From an uncultured Prevotellaceae bacterium (GTDB lineage: Bacteria; Bacteroidota; Bacteroidia; Bacteroidales; Bacteroidaceae), in contig CAMKEM010000006.1 in NCBI GenBank assembly GCA_946411565.1, positions 1-64,000 on the forward strand: a DNA stretch of 64,000 nucleotides, read 5' to 3'. Shown piece after piece: positions 8,131 to 17,626 of this stretch. Made by a program: the position numbers and the translations under genes. Numbering within the stretch: position 1 is the stretch's first letter; every line of letters starts with the position of its first letter. The notes under the pieces were generated by a model. It saw only the letters and a list, made by a program, of their open reading frames with translations. It was not told the DNA's origin and searched no databases.

Positions 8131-8334
8131 ATGAAAGATTATATTTTATATCGTAAAATAACTCGTATCATTATGCAACTCTCGGAAGAACTTCACGTTT
8201 CTTCCAAGAGAGCGATGCTTATTTTCTATAATTCAACTGTAGGGCAACAACTGCATGATCCAAGTTATGGATATCAGTTGATGTCAGACACATATATTGT
8301 GAATGACATTAAAGCTGAGTTTGCAAATAAATAG
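8131..8334 (+). CDS. Small DUF3791-like protein
   Basis: A 67-residue protein from ATG 8131, four bases after the DUF3990 stop; an upstream in-frame ATG at 8083 would lie within DUF3990. The core (MQLSEELHVSSKRAMLIFYNS... and GYQLMSDTYIVNDIKAEF) parallels the first DUF3791 gene: a helix, a short turn, then a hydrophobic strand ending in V-x-D-I. Its paralogy to the upstream gene is my reading. It ends the cassette, convergent with the lipoprotein gene whose stop lies 5 bases away. Confidence 0.65.
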   Translation: MKDYILYRKITRIIMQLSEELHVSSKRAMLIFYNSTVGQQLHDPSYGYQLMSDTYIVNDIKAEFANK

Positions 8335-8339
8335 TACTA

Positions 8340-9767
8340 TTACTCAATAGCACCTTTGAGAGATTCCCTTGCTGTGAAGGCGTTGGTTGTGAATTCTGGG
8401 ATGTTATATGATTTTAGGAGTTTCTTGTCGTGAATGGCAGTTTCTTGTGGAATGGCAAAAGGCTTTGTGAATTTCTTACCATCCCAGTGCATGATGTATG
8501 GACGGGTATATAGACCGTCGTCCCTTCGTGAACTGAACACTACCCATTTACCTGTGCTGCTCCATGAATGATAGCTATCGGAGCGTGGTGAGAAGAGTTT
8601 TATGATTTCCTGTTCTGGAACTGGATGTTTTGCTGTTGTTTGCTGCATCCACAGATCTGCATCCTTATGCCAAATGGAGAAGTTGCCATATTCGTGGTGG
8701 GTGTATAATATCCATTTTCCATCGGGGGATTCCCTTGGAAAAGATATACTACCACCAAGTGCACGTGCATTGTAGATTGTATCTACTGTATTACCGAATT
8801 TTCCAGTAGAAGCATCAAAGGAAATTCGGCAGAGAGAATAATGAGCCTTGTTATAATCGGCTGGAATTTCTACACTATCAGCAGCACAATAATAGAGGGA
8901 TTTCCCGTCTGCGCTCCATGAAGGGAAGGTCTCGAAAACGAGAGGAGAGTGAAGCTGAGGACAAGTGAGGACTTCGCCCGACTGGGTATCATATACAATA
9001 ACATCTGAGCGGTAGTCGAATACCTCGATACGGTTAATATCGGTGGTATGGAACATCTGCTTTGTATCATTTTGTGAATAGGCGATATATCTTCCTTCAG
9101 GATGCCATGAGGGATATACGAACGATGGGGAAGGGGAGAGCTTGTCGGTCTTGCCGTTCCTTACTATATATGTACCTCCATGGTTACGTCTAAGGTGGAG
9201 TGACATGGTGGAGGCATCACGGTTGCAGAAGGAGTGGCAGTTCATGCAGCCACCATCAGTTTCCTTATTGGTGAGAATCGCCTTTTCGTCGTATGTTTCA
9301 AGATCGCGTTGGTATATGCCCATCTCGTTCCATACCTCATAGCCTGGTTCTATAAGACGATAGGAGAGGTATTTGTCAATGGTGTCGGTTGATATGGTAA
9401 TGTTGAATGGATCGTACTCAACCCATTTGTTACCATCATAACCTTGTATTGTGACAGAAATGACTCCTGCCTTTTGGGTTAGCGTGTGCCAATCATCGGA
9501 AGAGATGCAGAAACCGTTCTCTTCATTGCATTCCACGATGGTCTCAATGTCTTTTGACTTGAACACAGCTTGAAGTTGTGACAAAGTGGAGATGGAATCG
9601 CAAAGTGCAAATGTGGGTGGGGCGATGTTGCATGGCATCGTCACTTCACTATAATCTGGATATATCTTTGCCTTGACTTTTAGTGGAATGGCATCCTGAT
9701 GGTTTAGGGAGCATGATGCAAGGAGAAAGACAATTGAAAAACTGCAAATTGATATTTTTTTTCTCAT
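8340..9767 (-). CDS. Lipoprotein with CXXCH motif and TolB/PD40-like beta-propeller
   Basis: A 475-residue protein. Its N-terminus MRKKIS...FLLASC is a lipoprotein signal with Cys19 as the likely lipid anchor. Near residue 175 the sequence GGCMNCHSFCNRD contains CXXCH, the covalent haem-c attachment motif. From residue 200 on, repeated WD40-like units (PSWHPEGRYIAYS, PSWSADGKSLYYC, PRESPDGKWILYT, SWSSTGKWVVFSS) form a PD40/TolB propeller. Whether haem is bound is unproven, since a single CXXCH near a third Cys could be something else. It overlaps the membrane-protein gene upstream by one base, so the two are probably expressed together. Confidence 0.75.
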   Translation of the reverse strand: MRKKISICSFSIVFLLASCSLNHQDAIPLKVKAKIYPDYSEVTMPCNIAPPTFALCDSISTLSQLQAVFKSKDIETIVECNEENGFCISSDDWHTLTQKAGVISVTIQGYDGNKWVEYDPFNITISTDTIDKYLSYRLIEPGYEVWNEMGIYQRDLETYDEKAILTNKETDGGCMNCHSFCNRDASTMSLHLRRNHGGTYIVRNGKTDKLSPSPSFVYPSWHPEGRYIAYSQNDTKQMFHTTDINRIEVFDYRSDVIVYDTQSGEVLTCPQLHSPLVFETFPSWSADGKSLYYCAADSVEIPADYNKAHYSLCRISFDASTGKFGNTVDTIYNARALGGSISFPRESPDGKWILYTHHEYGNFSIWHKDADLWMQQTTAKHPVPEQEIIKLFSPRSDSYHSWSSTGKWVVFSSRRDDGLYTRPYIMHWDGKKFTKPFAIPQETAIHDKKLLKSYNIPEFTTNAFTARESLKGAIE

Positions 9768-10882
9768 TACTCTTTCCTTGTTAGATGATTATAGTAATTC
9801 TGGAAATATTTTGGCATTGGCTTTGACAAATCCTTTGAACCGCTAAATTCATCAGCCATTTTTACAAACAGACTATTGTATCCTGCAAGAATATATAGTG
9901 AACCAAGATATTGCAATGTCACCTTGCATTGGCGAGTGCCGCGTGTGTTGCGTGCAACATTCAGGAGGTCATCATCCAGTCCCTTGATGCCAGAGAAGCG
10001 ATTATCATCAAATAGACATTTTCTCTTTTCTGTTATTATTTTTTCCGAAGGCCTCCAATCCTTGTAATATAGATTTTTAGAAAGGATTAGCATATATTTA
10101 TCTGCTACTTCTTTCTGACCATAGATGAGATTTGTCTCGACAAGTCTCTGGAGCATACGAGGGGATAGGTTATACATTTTCTCATTCGTCTCGAAAGCAT
10201 AGCGTTGGCTTTGTGCTATGTGTCCGAATGAGAAATATATATCGCTAAGCAAGCCTGCAATCTCAGGAGATTGGATGTGACTCACATAGATGCTGTTGAT
10301 ATTTTCTACAGGCTGATCAAGGAGTCTTTCACCTAAAAGTTCTTTTTCTGCCAGAGCCATGTTAAGGCAATTCTGATGAAGAAGGTTGTTTACAGGACTA
10401 TTCTCATTGCATAGCTTTATTATTTCATCCCATTGCTGATGACGTACAAAGTTGCTTAGACGCATATACGTCACTATTGTTTTGTCATCTTTGCTCCCAA
10501 GACCAATAAGGTATCTTGGAGTTATGCTTCCCATCCAACTTGTAAGTAGAACTGCGGTAGTGAGACAGATAATAGTACTGGCTATACATAAAAGGAATTT
10601 CTTTTTGAAGCGTAATAAAATGCAATTTACTGCTGACATATATAGCAGCATGATCAGCGTCATTACTATAGTTCCATGCCATGGGTGAGCGAAGAACTGT
10701 AGAAAGAATGCCTTTATACATCCTGTTACCCCATACGATGATAGCGTTATTGCAAGGTAGTCGCTATCGTAATAGAATGTCTTCCAACCTTCTGCATAAT
10801 GCAACACGGGCGTTGCTACATATCCGAAGAAGAATAGTAGCAACGCCACGCATGTGATGTATGTGATTATTACTTTTTGCAT
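9767..10882 (-). CDS. Membrane-anchored protein, DUF6057-like
   Basis: A 371-residue protein. There are about three membrane segments in the first 115 residues (near 5-25, 70-90 and 98-116), followed by a long soluble part with helical, TPR-like character (WDEIIKLCNENSPVNNLLHQ..., SPRMLQRLVETNLIYGQKEVADKYML). I recall relatives in Bacteroides annotated DUF6057 next to the same propeller lipoprotein, but this identification is from memory. It shares one base with the lipoprotein gene. The function is unknown; a paired envelope role with the lipoprotein is the simplest reading. Confidence 0.55.
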   Translation of the reverse strand: MQKVIITYITCVALLLFFFGYVATPVLHYAEGWKTFYYDSDYLAITLSSYGVTGCIKAFFLQFFAHPWHGTIVMTLIMLLYMSAVNCILLRFKKKFLLCIASTIICLTTAVLLTSWMGSITPRYLIGLGSKDDKTIVTYMRLSNFVRHQQWDEIIKLCNENSPVNNLLHQNCLNMALAEKELLGERLLDQPVENINSIYVSHIQSPEIAGLLSDIYFSFGHIAQSQRYAFETNEKMYNLSPRMLQRLVETNLIYGQKEVADKYMLILSKNLYYKDWRPSEKIITEKRKCLFDDNRFSGIKGLDDDLLNVARNTRGTRQCKVTLQYLGSLYILAGYNSLFVKMADEFSGSKDLSKPMPKYFQNYYNHLTRKE

Positions 10883-10886
10883 AAAG

Positions 10887-10931
10887 ACCTTTCCCCAGCC
10901 CCTCTCATAAAGGGAGGGGAGTAGATAGGGG
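10887..10931. repeat. GC-rich dispersed palindromic repeat
   Basis: A copy of the window-wide family (cccctctcataaagggaggggag core), filling the 51-base gap between the HTCS and the membrane-protein gene. It could form a hairpin between two genes that are otherwise closely spaced on the minus strand. Confidence 0.75.
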
Positions 10932-10933
10932 AT

Positions 10934-13900
10934 TTATTGCTCTTTTACATATTCAGATGGTGAAACACCATATAATTCCTTGAATGCTGTAGAGAAGTGG
11001 TTAGGTGTGCGATAGCCTACAAGATATGCAACCTCAGAGATTGAACACTTCTTCTGGCGCAGGAGTTCTGCAGCCTTGGTAAGGCGGATGTTACGGATAT
11101 AGTTCGTTGCCGACTGGTTGGTAAGTTCTTTGAGCTTACGATAGAGATGTACTCGGCTCAATCCGACCTCAGAGGCAAGATACTCAGATGTGAGGTCTGG
11201 ATTATCCAGATTGTCGTTTATGCACTTAACCAGTCGCTCCAACAGTTTCTCGTCGGCTGACAGAATCTCTGGCGTGGTAATCTGATCCGTTGGTAATTCA
11301 TTGCCCTTAAATGTGTTGCGCAATTTTTCCTGACGTAGCAGAAGGTTGCCGATGAGTGTCTGGAGCAAAGCAAGGTTGAATGGCTTGGTAACGTATGCGT
11401 CTGCTGTTGCCTGAAGTCCCTCGATGCGGTCGCGGTCTGAGCCTTTTGCCGTAAGTAAGATGATAGGCAAATGACTGATGCGCACGTTCTGACGGATGAG
11501 GCGACATAGTTCGATACCATCAATCTCAGGCATCATAATATCGCTTACGACGATATCTATTCGTTCCCTGTTAAGTGTCTGATAGGCTGTTTTTCCATCA
11601 GCACAATCGATGACATTATAGAGGGATGCCAATTCCTCGCAAAGGAATGAACGTATTTCATCGTCATCATCTACGATAAGGATTGTCTTACGTGATTTCA
11701 GCATGTTACGCTCACCATTTGAGTCTGGTGATGCTATGATGCTTTCAGAAGCTTCCTGTTCTGGGATAATCTTACCTGTTGCCATTTCTGTAGAACCAGT
11801 TTTGAGAGGCAATACAACAGAGAAGCATGTTCCCTGACCTTCAGGGTTGTCGCTAACGCTGATACTTCCATGATGCAGTTCAACGAGAGCTTTTACAAGG
11901 TTTAGACCGATACCAGTTCCCTTGACATATTTTCCGTTGGTGCGAACCTGATAGAATCTGGTAAAGATATTACGCTTCTCCTCATCAGGGATACCAATTC
12001 CTGTATCTACTACCTTGAGAAGAAGGTTTACATCACTACCTGCCTTGAGGTCTGTCTTAGGCTCAAGATCGATACTAACGGTTACTTTACCATTCTCAGG
12101 AGTATATTTCAAGGCGTTGCTCAACAGATTGAGCAGAATCTTCTCAAAACAGTCTGTATCGAGCAGCACGTTTATATGACCATTTGTGTTATCGGTTAGA
12201 GTGAGAGTCTGACGACGACTTTGCGCAATATCCTCCGTATAGGCTACAACACCCTTTACGAATGGACTGAGTGCTACATCGGTACAGTTGAGTTCCATCT
12301 TTCCGCGGTCTATCTTACGAAGATCCATAATCTGGTCGGTGAGACGGAGCAGACGATCTGCGTTACGGCTCATTGTGTTGTACAGACGTTGGTGCTCTGG
12401 ATCGTGATCGGTGGATAGCAACTTCTGGAGTGGGGTAGAGATCAATGTGATAGGAGTGCGAAGATCATGAACGATATTCATGAAGAACTGTAGCTTATGC
12501 TCCTTTGCTTCTTCCTCACGCTGGTGCTCACGGATGCTACGATGCAGACGGCGACGACGTTTCACCTCAATAAGCGTAATATATACGACACATGCAAAGA
12601 TTGCTAACCAAATGAGCAATGCCCACCATCTTAGATACCAAGGATATGCGATGTGTATGCGTGTCTCGGTAATCTCTGAGTCGTGACCGTCGATGATAGT
12701 CTTGGTGTAGAGTACATGGCTACCGCTTGAAACACCATTGAACACGACACGGTTCTGTGGCATAGGAAGTGTTTCCCAATTGCCGTTGTCGAGCTTATAG
12801 CTATAGGCTATGCGGTGAGTCATATAAAGAGGTAATGCCGCAAACTCTACGGTGAAGGTATTATCATCAGGCTCAAGCTCGTATTCCATTAAGTTGTTTG
12901 GACCAATGAATCGCTCATTGGCACGGAGGGCAACGACACGTGTGGTGCATTTTGTGCTTCTTTGGCCTATATGATTTGGGTAGAAGAATGTGATACCATT
13001 GATACCACCGAACCACAGACGACCATCGTATGAGCGCATACCGGCATTCTTATAGAATTCATTTCCCTGAAGACCGTCACGCGATGTGAATGTCTCGCTT
13101 GTATTGTCCTTGAGATTGAAACGGATGAGTCCCGTACTTGTGCTGAGCCAGAGATGACCATCGTTGCCCATTTGTACGGAATATATGGAACTGTTAGGCA
13201 GTCCGTTCTTCTTGTTTATAGAACGGATCTTGTCGTTGGTAGTGTCGAGTAATGTCACACCCTTTGATGTTGCGAATGCAAGGGTGGTGGCATCAAGACG
13301 TGTGATGCTATAGATAATCTCAGATTCACCCACATGATGTGTGGTCTGCTTTGGATCGTTTGGCTTAAACCACACGACTCCATCGTATGTTCCTGTGTAG
13401 ATTCTATCTGTATTATAGTCGTAGTATATGGAATTGGTCCAGCGTGTGCCGTCCTTGTCCATATAAGGCTTCATAATATTCTTGGAGGCATCATAGCGTA
13501 TGATACCCTTACCCATAGTAGCAGCCCAGATAACTCCACGCTTGTCTTCTACATAGCCATAGACACTTGTCTTGCGACCTGGTAGTCCTTCTATTGGGAT
13601 ATATGTAGCCTTTCCTGTCGTGGTATTGACAATACCGCAGCCACGGCTATATGAACCGAACCATAGTCGGTCGTGGGAATCTACAAAAAGCCCTTGAATT
13701 GTCGGTGGCAGGTCTTCCATGCCTGTTCCAAGACGGAATTTTGCAAATGGTTTGAAATCTTCTGTGAGACCATAAAGACCACCATTGTCGGTACATATCC
13801 AAATCTTCTTGTCTTTTGTCTCTATGATGGATGTTACACAGCGATCACCTATGAGATCATATTTCTGTGAACGACGACCTATATATCCAAAAGGTGCAGA

Positions 13901-14887
13901 ACTATGTGATGCCATGAAGACACCTTTTTGATATAGTGCCATCCATATATCACCATGTTTGTTTACATATAGAGAATGTGCTTTCTGTGAAGATATATCC
14001 ACGAATGGATCATCAAACTGATGGGATGGTACGAACTCATGTGTGCGGATATTGAATAGCATCACGCCGTTACCATCGGTAGCAATACAAACGTTGTCCG
14101 AATTCGGAATCGTCTTTACATCGCGAATCTTCAGTATGCCTTCCGTACCTTTTACTATGTCGAAGTGGCGTGTCTTGGTATTGTAGTAATAAAGTCCAGA
14201 CTCCACGTCACCAGCATAGATGTTACCATCGTGACCAACGCAGAGGCTTGAGAAATTATATTCCGAGCCATCGTAGTTCCTTACGTTGTGTAACTTTCCG
14301 TTTTTATCGGCATACATCACGCCATCAGCCTGTTTCTCTATCCAGATACAACCATCGGCAGTTCTGGCAACGCGATGAATTTCGCGAGTCTTGCCTGTAA
14401 AGGCATTCTTTTTAACTGATATCTCTCCGTCCTTGCCTATGCTTATGGTAAATGCATCAGTACCGCCGATGAAGAATTCACCGTCGGCAAGTCTCAATAT
14501 TGCATTTACGTTACCCATACCCACACCTATCTTCTCGGCAGAGATACGTGGGGAGAAGTCATCCGTATGAATGTTGTAAACCTGTACACCGTTAATTGTG
14601 CCAATTATTACGTTACCTAAGGAATCGGCACATACCGTACGGATGAAGTTGTGGCTTAGCGAACGTGGATTGTTCGGAATGTTGCGGTAGGTTACGAACC
14701 TTGAGCCATTGTATTTGCACAGACCATCTTCAGTTGCAACCCATATCATACCATGCCTATCCTCCTCAACCTTGTTTACCAAACTATTTGGCAAATCGGA
14801 GTCAGAGGTGAAGAGCATATTAAATTGAGCATTGGCGTAAATCGACAATGCAAGAAGTGAAGTAGTTAGGATAGTTTTCTTAGACAT
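10934..14887 (-). CDS. Hybrid two-component system (HTCS) sensor/regulator
   Basis: A 1317-residue protein with the full HTCS order. Signal peptide; periplasmic two-component-regulator propeller (Reg_prop) repeats to about residue 680 (many VEDRHGMIWVATEDGL, DSLGNVIIGT-type units); a Y_Y_Y domain; a TM segment near 770-790; HisKA with FFMNIVHDLRTP near 805; HATPase (NLLSNALKYTP, DTGIGIP, GTGIGL); a receiver with VDDDDEIRS and SDIMMPE near 1116; and a C-terminal AraC HTH from about 1240 (AELLRQKKCSISEVAYLVGYRTPNHFSTAFKELYG). HTCS proteins sense periplasmic oligosaccharides and activate nearby loci. No susCD pair or glycosidase cluster is adjacent; the two downstream genes or the BNR+Sel1 gene are possible targets. 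Confidence 0.95.
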   Translation of the reverse strand: MSKKTILTTSLLALSIYANAQFNMLFTSDSDLPNSLVNKVEEDRHGMIWVATEDGLCKYNGSRFVTYRNIPNNPRSLSHNFIRTVCADSLGNVIIGTINGVQVYNIHTDDFSPRISAEKIGVGMGNVNAILRLADGEFFIGGTDAFTISIGKDGEISVKKNAFTGKTREIHRVARTADGCIWIEKQADGVMYADKNGKLHNVRNYDGSEYNFSSLCVGHDGNIYAGDVESGLYYYNTKTRHFDIVKGTEGILKIRDVKTIPNSDNVCIATDGNGVMLFNIRTHEFVPSHQFDDPFVDISSQKAHSLYVNKHGDIWMALYQKGVFMASHSSAPFGYIGRRSQKYDLIGDRCVTSIIETKDKKIWICTDNGGLYGLTEDFKPFAKFRLGTGMEDLPPTIQGLFVDSHDRLWFGSYSRGCGIVNTTTGKATYIPIEGLPGRKTSVYGYVEDKRGVIWAATMGKGIIRYDASKNIMKPYMDKDGTRWTNSIYYDYNTDRIYTGTYDGVVWFKPNDPKQTTHHVGESEIIYSITRLDATTLAFATSKGVTLLDTTNDKIRSINKKNGLPNSSIYSVQMGNDGHLWLSTSTGLIRFNLKDNTSETFTSRDGLQGNEFYKNAGMRSYDGRLWFGGINGITFFYPNHIGQRSTKCTTRVVALRANERFIGPNNLMEYELEPDDNTFTVEFAALPLYMTHRIAYSYKLDNGNWETLPMPQNRVVFNGVSSGSHVLYTKTIIDGHDSEITETRIHIAYPWYLRWWALLIWLAIFACVVYITLIEVKRRRRLHRSIREHQREEEAKEHKLQFFMNIVHDLRTPITLISTPLQKLLSTDHDPEHQRLYNTMSRNADRLLRLTDQIMDLRKIDRGKMELNCTDVALSPFVKGVVAYTEDIAQSRRQTLTLTDNTNGHINVLLDTDCFEKILLNLLSNALKYTPENGKVTVSIDLEPKTDLKAGSDVNLLLKVVDTGIGIPDEEKRNIFTRFYQVRTNGKYVKGTGIGLNLVKALVELHHGSISVSDNPEGQGTCFSVVLPLKTGSTEMATGKIIPEQEASESIIASPDSNGERNMLKSRKTILIVDDDDEIRSFLCEELASLYNVIDCADGKTAYQTLNRERIDIVVSDIMMPEIDGIELCRLIRQNVRISHLPIILLTAKGSDRDRIEGLQATADAYVTKPFNLALLQTLIGNLLLRQEKLRNTFKGNELPTDQITTPEILSADEKLLERLVKCINDNLDNPDLTSEYLASEVGLSRVHLYRKLKELTNQSATNYIRNIRLTKAAELLRQKKCSISEVAYLVGYRTPNHFSTAFKELYGVSPSEYVKEQ

Positions 14888-14951
14888 AGATATCTGTTTT
14901 AGGTTAGTTGTCAGTTTGTGTGGGATTATTCTTTTCTATCATTTAGCGTTC

Positions 14952-16877
14952 TTATTTTTTTTGAGACTGAGTTCTTGCCATTGTATTCTGCACATCCTTA
15001 ATCTTAAGGGAGGCAGAAGTATCACCCGAAGCTTCTGCAAGCTTAAGGTAATGAATGGCCATTTCTGGATCTGGAAGTGTGCCTACACCCTCTATGAAGC
15101 ATGAAGCCACACCATTATATGCTTCCTTGTCACCTGCATCAGCAGCTTCCTTCAGAAGCATGAAACCTATTTTGTTGTTGCGATCTGTACCTTCACCCTT
15201 GATATAACAACGGGCAAGGAATTTCTTGGCATATATATCGCCACTCTCTATCGCTTTCTCTATGTAGGCAACACCAAGAAGGTTGTTCTTAGGAAGAATG
15301 CGTCCTGTGAGATATGCATCGCCAATATATGTCATAGCCTCTGCCACACCAAGGTCGGCAGCCTTTTTAAGATACTCCATACCTTGTACGGAATCAGTCT
15401 TTACACCAAGACCATCCATATAGAACATGGCATATTTATACATGGCATCCTTGTTGCCGAGGGCTACAGACTTACCGATATATTTTGCTGCTTTCTCAAA
15501 ATCGCCTTCATATACATAGTGATTGGCGAGATCCTGATTGGCAAAGTCATATCCGTGGTCGGCTGCACGATCCCAAAGAGAGAGAGCACGTAGTGTGTCT
15601 TTCTTCACTCCCCAGCCGTTCATGTAATAGTGTCCCATATTGAGTAGGGCATAGTCAGAACCGTTGTTAGCTGCGCGGGCAAGAAGTTGGATAGCCTTGC
15701 CATAATCCTGCTGAGTACCCTTTCCTTCCTCATAGCAATATGCGAGATTCTCCAGAATCTCATTGTCATCACCTTTAGTTGATAAATTTTCCAACATAGG
15801 GAATGCATTATCGTAGTCGCCTTTAAGGAATAGGTTTACGGCATTTTCGCATTCATCGCTACGCTTTACTACTGGTATTGGCTCTGGACTTACGATATCA
15901 TAAGCCTTAGTGATTGCGAAATGTTTGCCGTCAATATCTGTTGGGGTGAATACGGTGATAGAATCACCATCTGTACGCCAGATCTTATCGTCAAAGTTCA
16001 CGTATGCATAATTCAGATCTACACAGATTGATGATGTATAGTGAAAGTTCTTGTCGTTTGTAAGATATTTCTTCCATGAACGATTGAGCTTGTCATCGTA
16101 TTCCTGAACGGAATTGTCGGAAGAAATAGTCATAAGCGTACCAGCTTCGGTAATAGAAGCGTATGTCACGTCAGGCATAGGTTGCCAACTGATGTTATCA
16201 TAGCTTGTAACGTAATACTTACCGAAATCTCCACCTTGTTTTGCAATATAGAATCGACCAATACGCATAATCTGATCAACAGGTGCGCTGGCTATTGAAC
16301 TATTTGAGCGTTTTGCATGATCGAATGGGGTAGCGATATTCTGGAATGTCTTTCCACCATCTGTAGTGTGTAGGATCTTGTTGTTAGAAACGCCAAAGAG
16401 ACCTTCCTTCGGACTCAGCATACAGATGTCCGTGATATGAGCGGAAGGAACAGCAGGAGTATGTATAGTCTTCCATGTCCTTCCTTCGTCCATTGAATGG
16501 AAAATGTCTGTATCTGAGAAAGAAACCCATAGTCCGCACTCATCTGAATAGAATGCCGCAGAGCAAGGCTTATCGGATATCTTCTTTGCCTTCCATGTCT
16601 TGCCGTTATTGGTTGATACATAGACACGACTTTCGCCGTCCTTTTCTACGCATGCTGCGAGAGTCTTGGGCGCGATATAGTTAATCCATGTACATTTTCC
16701 ATCCATAGGAGGTGTGTCCGATATCCATAATGATGCAGGATCATTTGCATACCAGATTGAGCCTCCATCCGTAGCACATATATGCCCCTTTGAGTCTATG
16801 CTTATGTTAGAAACCTGAGCTAAGACCGGAAGGGCAAGTGCTGATGCCAATATAGTTGAAAGAAAATATTTTCTCAT
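14952..16877 (-). CDS. Secreted BNR-propeller plus Sel1-repeat protein
   Basis: A 641-residue protein with a Sec signal (MRKYFLSTILASALALPVLAQ). Residues ~22-310 show BNR/sortilin-type units (STNNGKTWKAK, SMDEGRTWKTI, HTTDGGKTFQNI). Residues ~340-620 are tandem Sel1 repeats, for example ALLNMGHYYMNGWGVKKDTL, AMYKYAMFYMDGLGVKTDS and YAKKFLARCYIKGEG. Sel1 arrays usually mediate protein-protein contacts. A periplasmic scaffold or sensor-partner role next to the HTCS is an inference from position. The start is set by the signal peptide. The gene is 61 bases from the LolA-like gene. Confidence 0.85.
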   Translation of the reverse strand: MRKYFLSTILASALALPVLAQVSNISIDSKGHICATDGGSIWYANDPASLWISDTPPMDGKCTWINYIAPKTLAACVEKDGESRVYVSTNNGKTWKAKKISDKPCSAAFYSDECGLWVSFSDTDIFHSMDEGRTWKTIHTPAVPSAHITDICMLSPKEGLFGVSNNKILHTTDGGKTFQNIATPFDHAKRSNSSIASAPVDQIMRIGRFYIAKQGGDFGKYYVTSYDNISWQPMPDVTYASITEAGTLMTISSDNSVQEYDDKLNRSWKKYLTNDKNFHYTSSICVDLNYAYVNFDDKIWRTDGDSITVFTPTDIDGKHFAITKAYDIVSPEPIPVVKRSDECENAVNLFLKGDYDNAFPMLENLSTKGDDNEILENLAYCYEEGKGTQQDYGKAIQLLARAANNGSDYALLNMGHYYMNGWGVKKDTLRALSLWDRAADHGYDFANQDLANHYVYEGDFEKAAKYIGKSVALGNKDAMYKYAMFYMDGLGVKTDSVQGMEYLKKAADLGVAEAMTYIGDAYLTGRILPKNNLLGVAYIEKAIESGDIYAKKFLARCYIKGEGTDRNNKIGFMLLKEAADAGDKEAYNGVASCFIEGVGTLPDPEMAIHYLKLAEASGDTSASLKIKDVQNTMARTQSQKK

Positions 16878-16938
16878 ACTTTTTTCCTTTTTTTCACTCT
16901 ACTCTTTACACTTTCTACTTTCTACTTTATTCCTTACA

Positions 16939-17550
16939 TTATCTCAAATCAATAACTTCTGCCTTCGGATAGTCCTTGGCGTTGAATGTGAAAGTTGCGT
17001 CTGGAAGGTTAGAAGACTTGACATTTGAAATAGAAATAGTAACCCAACCAGAGGATTGACGCATCTTAACCTCCTTTATGTTTGAATTGGCATCAACGAG
17101 GATAAATGCTTCCTTGATGCTTGACTTCTGATTTTGTGCCTTAAGATGTACCTGATTTCCGCTTGCTGTCTGCAAAAGCTCCATATCATACCCCTTCTTA
17201 TATAAGGTAAGGAATGTGTATGGGTTCATGCTTGCCTGCTTTGCGGCATTAGGACTTGATACATTTACCTCATCATTCTTCTTAACGTAGGTCCATTGGG
17301 TTTTTCCGTTGTACCATACGATAGCGTTGGGAGTAGAAGCATGAAACATATTCTTCTTTATGGATATTGTTCCACTCTGCTTTATCTTGTCGCCCGTAAT
17401 GGTGAAGTTTGCGGTTGTACCGTTTTTGAGGTTGAATTTCGCTGCAGCCTTGTCAAGAGTCTTCTTTGCTGCTGCAGACGAATTGTTTGCTGCTGTTGAG
17501 GTGATGACTGCTACAGCCATCAGGACAATGATTGTAAATAACTTTTTCAT
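16939..17550 (-). CDS. LolA-like periplasmic lipoprotein carrier
   Basis: A 203-residue protein with a signal peptide (MKKLFTIIVLMAVAVITSTAA). The mature part has the half-barrel LolA pattern: TTANFTITGDKIKQSGTISIKKNMFHASTPNAIVWYNGKTQWTY, an unclosed beta sheet and a C-terminal strand. LolA ferries lipoproteins across the periplasm. It lies downstream of ftsK on the same strand, an arrangement I know from other Bacteroidales. The 246-base gap to ftsK is filled by tandem repeats. Confidence 0.8.
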   Translation of the reverse strand: MKKLFTIIVLMAVAVITSTAANNSSAAAKKTLDKAAAKFNLKNGTTANFTITGDKIKQSGTISIKKNMFHASTPNAIVWYNGKTQWTYVKKNDEVNVSSPNAAKQASMNPYTFLTLYKKGYDMELLQTASGNQVHLKAQNQKSSIKEAFILVDANSNIKEVKMRQSSGWVTISISNVKSSNLPDATFTFNAKDYPKAEVIDLR

Positions 17551-17626
17551 TGCTTTTTTGTTTTTTTATATTTAACGTGCCTCATTTGGGAGAGTTTAAT
17601 TCCTTATGGGCAGTTTTGATTTTTTA

